The position numbers and the translations under genes are program-made. Shown one piece after another: positions 48,701 to 58,335 of a DNA stretch of 64,000 bases (position 1 is the stretch's first letter; each line of letters starts with the position of its first letter). The notes under the pieces were generated by a model. That model was not told where the DNA came from. It made no database searches and saw only the letters and a list, made by a program, of their open reading frames with translations. Origin of the DNA: Protula sp. h YS-2021 (Eukaryota > Annelida > Polychaeta > Sabellida > Serpulidae); the NCBI GenBank assembly GCA_949752745.1, contig OX457028.1, positions 8,574,922 to 8,638,921 of the forward strand, read 5' to 3'.

Positions 48701-51700
48701 TTCCTTCTCCACCCCCCACACCCCGAACCGTATCTGCAGACGCCTACTACCCCCTCCATGAACCCCACCCATGAGCGCCAGCAGCTTACAGCTGCTCGGG
48801 CAGCTGTTCCAGGTGCAACGCCATTCACTTCCTTCTCCATCCCCCCCACACCCCCGAACCGTATCTGCAGACGCCTACTACCCCCCTCCATGAACCCCCA
48901 CCCATGAGCGCCAGCAGCATACAGCTGCTCTGACAGCTGTTCCAGATGCCGGGCCATTCGCTTCGCCTCACTCACATCCCGAACCCCACCCAGCCACTAC
49001 CCCCTCCTTGACCCCCAATTATGACCCTGCAGAATGAGAAATGACTTATTTTTGGGCAGTTTGTGGCTCAGTAAAATGACTTATTTTTGGACAGTTTGTG
49101 GCTCAGTAAAAGGTGGCTCAAAGATTTTGGGTGGAAGGAAAGGTTCTATCGTCATTTCTCACAAGTACTATCTTTAGGTTATATATCAGAGGATGCTCTT
49201 TATTTCAAACACAAATTTTACACAATAGCTAGCTATTTGAGGCCACTGCCAGTTTCATATTCTAACAGGCCAGGATCCAGGGGAGGTGAAGGGGGGAGGG
49301 GGGGGCTCAAATGAAGGGGTCCATGCAGAAACTTGATAACGCCACTTGTCAGGAAAATGCACTATTACCACCACGGTCTTGCACCTCAAAACCGATTAGA
49401 ATTGGGCATGTTTTAGGAAAATGCGGTTCGAAAAACCTATGTTTGTTACTAAAATTTCAAACTTTAAAAGCGTTTTTCTCCACTGCTGATAACTGCATTT
49501 ATCAGGTTTATGCATGGACCTCTTCAAATTTTTGTTCGATGCTCCATTGATTTCTGGTACACTAATGCCGCTTCGATCTTTGACCTCCTTACGTCTTTCC
49601 TTTCTTGTGATTGGCTGTTTTTGAACTTACGATTGTTATGATTGGCCGTTTCTTAAAATGCGAAAGGTCAGTTTCAGAAAAGCAAGTGTTGGAGATTTGA
49701 GTATTTGACTAGTTTTTGTTTCTGTCCTTTTAGGGCTACACGGATTCGTACTGTAAAAACCTGACGTTACAGCTGCTGCACACGTTATTTCCGTTCCTAT
49801 CCACAGCGCAAGAGCCCAAGAATCGTGAAACAACGGAGAAATTCTTCACGGAATTACGCGCTATCGTCGACAGTGCCGAGTGCTCTCCGAAACACGACCG
49901 ACGGCCGGAAAAACACGACTGTACACCGGAAAAACACGACTGTATATCGGAAAAAGTGGGAATAGCGAGTGAGAGCACAGAGGTGATACCTGACGTTGAA
50001 CCTACATTGAATGTGGGACAGAAACCGGATGTGAATTCAGAAGCTGACTGTGATAAATTGATCTCTGAATCTACCTCTGACGACATCATAAGTAAAGATT
50101 CTGAGGAGGAACGTGAAAACAAAAGTGATGAGAACGAAACTGTGATGTCACAAAATGGCATATCAGTATCGAGTACTGATGCAAATAGTGTCACGGGTAC
50201 TGTTTGTACTGAAAATAATACTGCTGTCAAGAATGTATCCAATGAGCGTCGTTCATCCAAAGAGGGGGAAGACAAATTAAAAAACCAAAGTGAAAATGTG
50301 AAAAAAGAAAAAAATAAGAATAATTGCAAGGAAAAAAGAAGTGAAAGTGTTGAAAAACTGAGCGACAGCGAGCCAGCTGAGATAGACTGGAGTTATCTGC
50401 TCTTCCAAGTTTCCAAACAGGTTATCATTGATGGTACGCTGTTTCAGTCATTATTAGATCTATAATTAGTGAAATCACATTAGTTTTGTTCAGTTAACGT
50501 GTTGTAAGTTTTTCATTGGTTCGTTTTGGTTCTAATGGGAAAGTAAATTTATAGTGCGGACCACTGCGAGGTTTGTAGCCTGTTGTAGACGCAATAGTTT
50601 GAATAATGGTTAAGCAATGTAAAAAAAAAGATTTATGTGTCTGAAAATTACCACATGGGCATATTGGAGAAAGTGAGTGTGTTTGAGAAAGTATGTACGG
50701 CAAGTACTGGCAGACTTGATTTTGCGGCACGTACTGGGGGACTTGATTTTGCTGCACGTGCTGGCGGACTTGATTTTGCTGCACGTACTGACTGACTAGA
50801 TTCTGCCGCACGTACTGGCCGACTTGATTGTGCTGCACGTACTGGCGAACTTAATTTTACCGCACGTACTGGCTGACTTGATTTTGCTGCACATACTGGC
50901 GAACCTGATTTTGCTGCACATACTGGCGAACCTGATTTTGCTGCACGTACTGACGGACTTGATTCTGCCGCACGTGCTGGCGGACTTGATTTTGCCGCAC
51001 GTGCTGGTGGACTTCATTTTGCCGCACGTGCTGGCGGACTTTATTGCAGGCGCCGCTGTGTTCTTCCCTGATAAGGAGGCGAGGAGGAAACAGCTGTTCA
51101 GTATGATGAATGACGTCAATGTGAGTAGTATTCTCCCATCACTGCACACTTCACTCATGTTTTGTAGGAACTTCACTCATGTTTTGTAGGAACTTCACCC
51201 CCCCCCAACACCTGACCCGCGTTTTATTTGTCAGAAATAAACCCCCCCCCCCCCACCCCCCGTTTGACCTTACAATTTCTCATGTGCATCATGTAGGGAC
51301 AGGGTCGCTGTCGGTTAAACCTAGGAGCGATTCTCATCATCCTGGATCAGTGCACGTTAACCTGAGAGTCACCAATGCGTCCAAAAGCCACTTTATAATA
51401 ATTCAATACGCTTGTCCGCATTGTGACGTTGTTATAACGCAGCTGACCTCTGGAGGGATCTGTTGGCTGTGTATAAACACAGAGCGGAGGGATTCCTTAT
51501 TAAGTACTATTTTCGCCGAATCGTTAGTGGGTCTGCGATGTAAAGAGCCTCACACATAAAAAAGAGCAGGCCGACTGCCGTAGAGCTTGGCTGTCGAACA
51601 AAAACTTGCATTGTAATCCTGGCGTTAAAGATTGCCCTTTTCTGTGAAAAGTTTTTAAATTTTTTAGGAGAATTCGTGTCGCTTGCGCTGGATCTGTATG

Positions 51701-53131
51701 TTCTCCACAAATACTGTGTCCTCCACAAATGCCTTGTCCTTCAATAATGCCGTGTCCTCCACCAATGCCGTGTCCTCCACAAATGCTGTGTCCTCCACAA
51801 CTGCCGTGTCCACCACAAATGCCGTGCTCTCCACAAATGCTGTATTTTCCACCACTTTTAACGAGTCCGCTGTCGCCATGTGTTTATCACGTAGGGGAGC
51901 ACAGAAGCGTTGTCGGTGACCTTGACCTTCCAGTCGCTGTGCCAGTTCTTCAGCTGTGTCGATCCCAGCGGGCTGCTGGACTTGCCCCAGCGCACCGAGA
52001 AGGTAAGCAACCCGCGTCCCACAGAGTGTGTATGTCCATGGAACTGCTTGGAGAGTGCTGCGACGAGGCTCTATAAAGGTCAAGGTTTAAAGGTTAAAAG
52101 CTGTGTGTTTCAGTGATTATATTCTAGGATGAAAAAATGGGGGTCATTTGTCTCCCTTTCCAAACTTTTTAGGCGGGATTTTCGGAGCAGAGATGAGGGG
52201 ATTTTTTTTACTATGGTTCTTCATTAATATGTGAGGTTTCTAGTTAACCAGTGAGCAAAATACACATGTGTAAGCAAATGATACGGTGTTTACAAAACAA
52301 TACAACTCTTTATTACGCTACAACTTACAATTACTCTCAACATAAACTGAAAAATACTGATTTAAGCTGTTGCAAATTAGAGAATTAAAAAAACTTATTC
52401 CGGGTCTGGAAAAAAGGGGATTTTGGAAAAAGTATCGGGCCATTTTGTCCCTTGTTGCCCCAAAAATGGATTCATTTTTTTTTTTACAAAAAGGGGGAAT
52501 CCCCCAATTCCCCGCTCTAGAATAATCACTGGCTGCTTAATCAGTTGCACGGTTAATATAAAGCACGCATCGCCGAGATGTAAACAAATACACAAGCTCC
52601 CGCGAAATTCACGCGAATGCTTGGAGAGTTGCGGTAGGTTGTCCTCTCTATCAGTCTGAAGCTGAAAGATCAAGTTTCTCTCTAATTATTTGCATGGAAA
52701 CAGGGAAGAGAGTTTGTATCATGAAGTGCGTTATGTAAGTAGTTAAAAGTTTACAGTTATCATGCTCAGTGATTGTTTCTAAATTTGGTCGTAATTTAGC
52801 AATTATCTCTTAAACAAACCCACGATTTTTCTTTGCAGTGTCAAATGTCAAATTTGAAAACAAACTGTTGTAAAAAAATATATATATTTTTTTAAATCTT
52901 AAAACAGACTTTTGATACGAGCCATATTCTGGCTGTCATGGAAACACTCATCTCAGTGGCCTATCGCGAGTTCCGTAAGATAATTGACAAGGAGACGCTG
53001 ACGGACCAATCAGAGCACTTGGTGCATTTGCTCTGCTCGCTGCAGACTAGCCTGATGGACGTGGCTCTACAAGATGATTGACAGCGATGAGAAGGAGCAG
53101 TCTACCACCGTACAGCACGTCATTGTCAGCT
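36850..53131 (+). CDS. ZZEF1: ZZEF1-like protein (ZZ-type and EF-hand), 21 N-terminal exons
   Basis: Exons with agreeing phases: 36850-36886, 37104-37182, 37565-37646, 38291-38362, 38915-39124, 39849-39972, 41137-41314, 41740-41886, 42185-42316, 42522-42579, 42775-42965, 44300-44501, 44920-45072, 46174-46406, 46977-47110, 47551-47669, 47936-48025, 49734-50433, 51050-51120, 51895-52002 and 52908-53131. EF-hand region: AFQQFDVEGDGTADISSMLE. The APC10/DOC domain spans 41137-42316 (SYWQSDGSARSHWI, GDQSYMPQVVTVAVG, QINIKRCHSDGCDTRIH). Later family landmarks are AERLGIVGIKFYGFY, GAAVFFPDKEARRKQLFSMM and LTFQSLCQFFSCVDPSGLL. The 49734 exon carries a long acidic, Ser/Glu/Lys-rich insert. The last exon shows one extra base near 53065. 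The ZZ-finger C-terminal two thirds are not found in the window. ZZEF1 is a large, poorly characterised protein; its ZZ domains are reported to read histone tails. Confidence 0.9.
37170..37330 (+). repeat. 30-bp array containing the exon-2 splice donor, 5 units
   Basis: Units ctcaaggtcaagtaagtcac plus gtgcctgttt. The first unit is the exon end with its donor gtaagt (37183); each later unit keeps the same donor. Confidence 0.92.
37600..38040 (+). repeat. About 64-bp array copied from exon 3 and its donor
   Basis: The exon end (gctggacgagcggcagcaga ... aatgaggtgagt) recurs six times downstream with words agctggatgagaggcg-cag and aggaatg-ggtaagt. Most copies keep a gtaagt donor and cagctg words. 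Confidence 0.92.
38355..38515 (+). repeat. About 50-bp array carrying the exon-4 donor, 3 units
   Basis: gtgagggtaag followed by cttcccctc-ctcgctccttgt and cccagctgg recurs three times; the first copy is the exon-4 end with its donor at 38363. Confidence 0.8.
39108..39270 (+). repeat. About 14-bp array at the exon-5 donor
   Basis: agcgggtctgtcac and variants, about ten units, begin directly after the donor at 39125. One unit (agcgggtcttaaa) repeats the exon end agcagggtcttaaa. Confidence 0.75.
39522..39640 (+). repeat. About 22-bp array, about 5 units
   Basis: Units gatccgctgtaacatgtttg plus gca. Intronic. Confidence 0.85.
40305..41075 (+). repeat. 31-bp minisatellite with palindromic core, about 25 units
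   Basis: Units tctattcccggaatagactc plus gtgaggttctg, with higher-order alternation of full (31-bp) and shortened (27-bp) units. The core tctattcc-cgg-aatagac is almost self-complementary. It ends about 60 bp before the acceptor of the 41137 exon. Confidence 0.95.
41505..41610 (+). repeat. 25-bp G-rich array, about 4 units
   Basis: gtgagaggaggcggtggggt with ggg, four units, ending at a diverged copy of the next exon's start. Confidence 0.8.
41612..41675 (+). pseudogene. Diverged copy of the start of exon 41740
   Basis: gtgtggttag followed by gacgcggatcaagagtaact matches the true acceptor and exon start (tttgtggtcag, gatgcggatgaagaccaacg) for about 55 bp. It reads TRIKSNLMIKNLTM beside the exon's MRMKTNVVIKQLTV. 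No donor follows, so it is a relic rather than an alternative exon. Confidence 0.65.
42961..44075 (+). repeat. 34-bp array starting at the exon-11 donor, about 32 units
   Basis: Units gtgtaagctcacagtgtcac plus ttcctgtggttgac. The first unit contains the functional donor (gtaagc at 42966); many later units keep gtgtaagc or gtgttaagc. Confidence 0.95.
44796..44862 (+). pseudogene. Recent partial copy of exon 44920
   Basis: aggaggagatgagcggtccc through cagccttacc matches exon bases 44948-45014 with only a few changes. It lies in the intron just upstream, embedded in G/C-rich simple sequence. Confidence 0.85.
45880..46180 (+). repeat. About 33-bp array carrying the acceptor of exon 46174
   Basis: Units attgtgacgtcaggtgacga with a-rich filler, about nine copies; the last one is the functional acceptor and the first codons of the exon. 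Confidence 0.9.
48000..48955 (+). repeat. About 130-bp array copied from exon 47936 end and donor, 8 units
   Basis: Each unit holds agcatacagctgctctg-cag, ctgttccaggtgcaacgcca and a C-rich tail. Unit one is the true exon end with the donor at 48026; seven copies follow at about 118-135 bp spacing. Translations of the array are open in several frames but are repeat-driven. Confidence 0.95.
50696..51049 (+). repeat. 27-bp array ending at the acceptor of exon 51050
   Basis: Units cttgattttgctgcacgtac plus tggcgga, about 13 copies. The final unit (ggcggactttattgcag) is itself the splice acceptor. Confidence 0.92.
51160..51200 (+). repeat. Short duplication with tag acceptor-like ends
   Basis: cttcactcatgttttgtagg occurs twice in tandem. 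It could mimic an acceptor but no frame-compatible exon follows. Confidence 0.6.
51700..51852 (+). repeat. 18-bp array, about 8 units
   Basis: aatgccgtgtcctccaca units directly upstream of the 51895 exon. Confidence 0.88.
53060..53070 (+). other. One-base frame disruption in the last ZZEF1 exon
   Basis: The frame LQTSLMD before 53065 and WLYKMIDSDEKEQ after it belong to the same conserved region but differ by one base (gatggacgtggctc). The site is 200 bp from the assembly gap, so an assembly or read error is likely. Confidence 0.6.
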
Positions 53132-53267
53132 GTAAGTAGTCGTGTAAGGGGGGTTCGTGGTCATCGTGTCGATAATTGAAAGCGACAAGGAGCAACCCAC
53201 CGCTGTAAGCTGTAAGTGGCCTTGTAAGGGGGGTTCGCGGTCAGTTCGAAAGATGATTCGTACCATC
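53132..53267 (+). repeat. Partial tandem copy of the last exon end and donor
   Basis: gataattgaaagcgacaagg ... gctgtaagt (53172-53217) repeats, with change, gatgattgacagcgatgaga ... agctgtaagt of the exon, and the following gtaaggggggttcg is repeated too. Confidence 0.75.
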
Positions 53268-53467
53268 NNNNNNNNNNNNNNNNNNNNNNNNNNNNNNNNN
53301 NNNNNNNNNNNNNNNNNNNNNNNNNNNNNNNNNNNNNNNNNNNNNNNNNNNNNNNNNNNNNNNNNNNNNNNNNNNNNNNNNNNNNNNNNNNNNNNNNNNN
53401 NNNNNNNNNNNNNNNNNNNNNNNNNNNNNNNNNNNNNNNNNNNNNNNNNNNNNNNNNNNNNNNNNNN
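53268..53467. other. Assembly gap (200 N)
   Basis: Exactly 200 unknown bases, probably a placeholder of fixed size. Sequence on its two sides need not be adjacent in the genome. Confidence 0.98.
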
Positions 53468-53607
53468 CATTTACATTTTATAAGTTGACAAACTAAAGTG
53501 TTGTCATTGAGCCCCATATTTTCTAACTCCTACTGTTGGTAGTGTGAAAAAAAAACCAGGTGAGAAAACGGACCAGTGATTTGGCGCTGTGATGTGAACA
53601 TTTGCAG

Positions 53608-53739
53608 GGGATGGTGAACGTAGCCGCGGTCAGTAACATGATTGGTGTCAGGAACAAAGCCACGCTGAATGTCGAAGTTCTGCGGGACAAAATCAAAACT
53701 GGAGAGAAACAGAAAGCGAAATCGGACGTGTCTTTATGA
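53608..53739 (+). CDS. Possible exon fragment, unassigned
   Basis: After the acceptor-like catttgcag (53599-53607) the frame reads GMVNVAAVSNMIGVRNKATL and ends KSDVSL with TGA. The composition looks coding, but I do not recognise it and it does not match what should follow in ZZEF1. It may be the last exon of another gene or chance. Confidence 0.25.
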   Translation, partial: GMVNVAAVSNMIGVRNKATLNVEVLRDKIKTGEKQKAKSDVSL

Positions 53740-56029
53740 CAAACAAGCCCGAGCCCGTGTGCTGTCAGCGAGCGTGAGGAAGGAGGTCGGGGTGGCGGGG
53801 TGCCGTGTGCAGCGGCGTCCGTACAGCAGCGGGCTACTGGCTGTGTACTGCAGTAGGGAATCGTGTGCAAAATCCCATGGGTGCCGTGTGCAAACGTGTG
53901 CACGTAGTATTGGAGATCGGTGTAATAAGATTTTATTCATTTTGTGCAAAATTAACATAAACAACCGGACAAAATGATTGCTTCGAACTGTCAGTTGAGA
54001 GAAATGACTAGGGCCACTGTACAACAGCTGAATGCTGTGCGTGAATTATTGATCGGTTCCCTAGAAAGCTGAAATTGTTTCACTGAAAAAAAAATAGTGT
54101 TGTCATAGGCTGTTGATTGGCTTAGGGATATTGGAGGCAGTCGCCCACTCTTTGATGGACACCGCACCCAGCTTCAGATGTTTGTTTTAGTGAGGGTTGA
54201 AAATCTCGCATAATTGAGGTGCAGTGTCTCCGAGTTCATACACGTGTTATCCACATGCTATACACGTGCCTTCCTACCGACATCTTCAGCGGTTCTTTCC
54301 TTGGTCTGGGCTTCGACAGAAGTCTCCTCGTGCTTGCTGTTCTGTAATACCCAAGCTCATCGCGCGAACTTGTAAAACAAATTCACTATTTAAACACTGA
54401 AAATGGCGGCAAACATAAATAGCATAGAGAGGGGGGGGGTGGGGGGAGGGGGGGAGGAGTCAGGCTGTGATAAGCTCATATATGCTCCAAGGTGATGTGC
54501 GCGTCTTGGTGTAACCATTTTCTCATATGCAAGTCTTAAAAGCTGTATCTATATATTATTGTTGTGTTTTTGCATAGGGTAAAATCATTTTCTAGAAATA
54601 CTACATGTTTTTTATTAGAAGTTTGTGTCAATAATTGCTTGTTTTTTTTTTTTCGTTGACGTCATAGTGCTGTAGATTGTTGATATCAATTAAATTATTT
54701 GTTGATGAGTGCTTTCAGCTAACTTATTCATGGAATAGGTGTTGGCCTTTATAAATTACTCATGCTAATCTAGGTGTTTATATTGAGAAGTGGTCGAAGT
54801 GACCAGAGCTCCCTCTCCGCGATGCTCTTGTTTGATGAACGGAAACGTGCTGTCTGCGAAGTTCATTTTAATAAAATACAAAAAAAAAGCATGAATTTGT
54901 TTCAGTATATATTTGCAGAATTCGGGAGGAGGGGCAGAGCGGGGGGGAAAGGGTGGGGGGCCTGATGTTGGAGTATTGATAAAGCAATCCGTTGAGGACG
55001 AGAGAACCTACAATAACGAATTAACAATTAACATATTTCATTTATGCCCTGAATGAGCATTTGGGGGTGGGGGGGGGGGGGCGGGAGGACAGGGGAGGGA
55101 AGAGGTACTGATTTTAACTAGATTTGCCTGACTGTTGTTGTTGTTGTTTTTTTTTTAATAGCATTAGGCCAAAGCCCTAATGTGCCCTAAGCAGTCCCAA
55201 AATGTTCCCAAAATGAAGTCACATCATCTGTTTCAAATTTTATTTTTTAACTCGTACTTTTGTTAGTGTTGAACTTAATACAAGAAAACATCTGCGTATG
55301 ATTTTATGGCTAGAAAATAAAATGAAAAAAAAAAAACAATTTGAAATCCTTTGGAGTTTATTAACACTTGACAAGCCTTTGGCTTGCAAGAGTTATATGA
55401 ATTTGTGCGAGCAAAATTCGTCCTTTTTTTTTCTTGACAGTTTTTCCGATTTTTTGTGTCTTCTTCTTCTCTGACACTATGGGCTCTACGACCATGAAAC
55501 TTGGGACTTATGAAGAGCTTGATCTGAACATGTGCATGTCACTTTTTATTTTCGTCTTTGATTTCGTTTTCTTTGTTAAAACTCCATGTGAAAAGAGTGT
55601 ATTTTTTGCAAATAAATGCGTAGCATTTAACGACAGCACAAAATACACATTTGCTCAGTGAGCTTTGTGCGAGCTCTCACTGCGTAAATAGATAACAAGG
55701 CGTATGCCTGATCAGTCAATAAAACTTGAAGTCAACAACAACCAAACACTACATGGCTTATAAAACGTATTCAAGCTGTGTTGTTTGCAGTATATTATTC
55801 AAGAAATAACCCATTGAAGGAAGTATTTTTGCGTTTTAATTTTTGTCAAGTGTTTAACATTTCGCTAGCGGAATTAGCTTCTAGTTGAACTCGATTTGAT
55901 TAGAAAAGACGCGAGGTTTTGTACTTTGCTCCAACTTGTAGAACAATGACTAGAATGATGCCCGGTTCGTCGGCCCCTTGTCCATTTTTTGTGACTTACA
56001 CCCCCTTTTCCCCCTTTCCAGTATCCCTC
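53740..56029. other. No supported gene
   Basis: It holds G-rich runs (54428-54460, 55065-55100), scattered T runs, and short frames without recognisable motifs. A 75-codon frame near 55434 is hydrophobic low-complexity and not supported. Confidence 0.45.
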
Positions 56030-56290
56030 TGCCCTCCTATCCCCCCTCCCTCCCCCGGCGCCACGTGCGCGTTGTTTGTTGAGAGCATCGGGGTTTGATT
56101 TCACTCGTAGAATTCCATGGAAGCTAGTATGCATCTTCCCTCGTATCCTACCCCCCTCCCCTTCCCCGGGGCCGCCCACGTGCTCGTTGTTTGTAGAGAG
56201 CGTCGGGGTTTGCCACAGGCAGACAGCGTAGACCTGTGGCTGACAGACGCGGGCTGATGATTTCACGCGTAGAATTCTATGGAAGCTCCC
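56030..56290 (+). repeat. Diverged direct duplication with C-rich leader
   Basis: A C-rich run, cacgtgc-cgttgtttgt, gagagc-tcggggtttg and cgtagaattc-atggaagct occur twice (about 56030-56125 and 56140-56287). The second copy has an extra insert between the blocks. Confidence 0.7.
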
Positions 56291-56336
56291 CAGACAGTCC
56301 GAAGTATCGTCCATAAATAGTGTGCACACTTTTTAG

Positions 56337-56363
56337 CCCAGCTTACTTTACACGTAAGCTGGG
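56337..56363. other. Perfect 10-bp hairpin at the head of the array
   Basis: cccagcttac and gtaagctggg flank a 7-nt loop (tttacac). It stands at the start of the tandem array that follows. Confidence 0.7.
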
Positions 56364-56429
56364 GTATTCCTATCGGTTTGCGGTGGCGTCCGTTAGTTAG
56401 TTAGTCAGTTGTTTATTTAGTAAACTTTG

Positions 56430-58335
56430 TTTCAAAATGCATCTCCTCCTACAATTTTGATCAGATGTCATTTATTTTTGGTGTGAGGCATCCATAAGGG
56501 GTCGTGCATACGGCTTGTGCTTTTCTAGTCGATGGGGTGATTTTTGAATTTTTGGCGAATTTTTGAAGAAAAAAATTTTAAAATGTATCCCCTCCTGCAT
56601 TTTTGACCCGATGTCATTTATTTTTGGTATGAGGCACCCCTAAGGGGTCATGCATACGGCTTGTGCTTTTTTAGTGGATCGAACGATTTTTGTATTTTTG
56701 GGGAATTTTTGAAGCAAAAATCTCGAAAATAATTCAAAATGCATCTACTCCTACAATTTTAAGTCGATGTCGTTTATTTTTTGTATGAGGCATCCCTAAG
56801 CGGTCGTGGATACGGCTTGTGCTTTTTTAGTCGATCGGGTGATTTTTGAATTATTGGCGAATTTTTGAAGAAAAAATTTTAAAATGTATCCCCTCTTGCA
56901 TTTTTGACCCGCTGTCATTTATTTTTGGTATGAGGCACCCCTAAAGGGTCATGTATACGGCTTGTGCTTTTTTTGTCGCTCGAACGATTTTTGTATTTTT
57001 GGGGAATTTTTGAAGCAAAAATCTCGAACATAATTCAAAATGCATCTACTCCTACAATTTTGATTCGATGTCGTTTATTTTTTGTATGAGGCATCCATAA
57101 GCGGTCATGCATGCGGCTTATGCTTTTTTAGTCGATCGGCTGATTTTTGGCGAATTTTTGAAGAAAAAATTTTAAAATGTATCTCCTACATTTTTGTCAT
57201 TTATTTTTGGTGTGAGGCATCGCTAAGGGGTCACGCATACGGCTTGTGCTTTTCTAGTCGATCAGATGATTTTTTAATTTTTGGCGAATTTTCGAAGAAA
57301 AAATTTTAAAATGTATCTCCTCTTGAATTTTTGACCCGATGTCGTTTATTTTTGGTATGAGGCACCCCTAAAGGGTCGTGCATACGGCTTGTGCTTTTTT
57401 AGTCGATCGAACAGAGTTTGTATTTTGGGGGAATTTTTGAAGAAAACATTTTAAAATGTATCTCCTCTTGCATTTTTGACCCGATGTCGTTTATTTTTGG
57501 TATGAGGCACCCCTAAAGGGTCGTGCATACGGCTTGTGCTTTTTTAGTCGATCGAACAGAGTTTGTATTTTGGGGGAATTTTTGAAGCAAAAATTTCGAA
57601 AATAATTCAAAATGCGTCAACTCCTACAATTTGGATTCGATGTCAATTATTTTTCGTGTAAGGCATCCCTAAGCGGTCATGGATACGGCTTGTGCTTTTT
57701 TAGTCGATCGGGTGAGTTTTGAATTTTTGGCAAATTTTTGAAGAAAAAAATTAAAATGTATCTCCTCCTACATTTTTGATCCGATGTCTTTTATTTTTGG
57801 TATGAGGGACCCCTTAAGGGTCATACATACCTCTTGTGCTTTTTTAGTCGATCGGACAATTTTTGTATTTTTAGAGAGTTTTTGAAGAAAAACTTCAAAG
57901 TGCTTTTCCCCCTACAGTTTTGAACCGATTTCATTTATTTTTGTTATGAGGCATTCTTAGGCGGGCCGGGCATACGGCTTGTGCTGTTTGACTCGACTTG
58001 GGAATTTTTGACTTTGGGGGGAATTTTTGATGAAAATACTTCAAAATGCATCTTCTCCTACAGTTTTGATCAGACACCATTTATTTTGGGGCTGGAGCAT
58101 GCTTAGAGTGTCATGAATACGGCCTGTGCTTTTTGAGTCGATCAGGGAATTTTTTGGGAATTTTTGAAGAAAAAATTCAAAATCCATTTCCTCCTACAGT
58201 TTTTATCGATTTCATTTATTTTTCATATGAGCCGTCTCTAGGGGGTCATGGATACGGCTTGTGCTTTTTGAGTGAATTGGAAAACTTGAATTTTTTCGGA
58301 ATTTTTGAAAAAAAAAATGAAATGAATCTCGTACA
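56430..58335 (+). repeat. Satellite-like array of about 140-bp units, about 13 units
   Basis: Each unit holds aaaatg-atctcctcctaca, a gatgtcatttatttttggt block, tgaggca-cccctaag, catacggcttgtgctttttt and gaatttttgaag. Units are diverged with small indels. Two related units occur 21 kb away at 35185-35480. Confidence 0.92.

Noticed and set aside
47842..48975. Long glycine/tryptophan-rich minus-strand frames
   Set aside because: Translation of the array of about 130-bp units copied from the exon end.
53126..53517. Frames running through the N gap
   Set aside because: Composed mainly of unknown residues.
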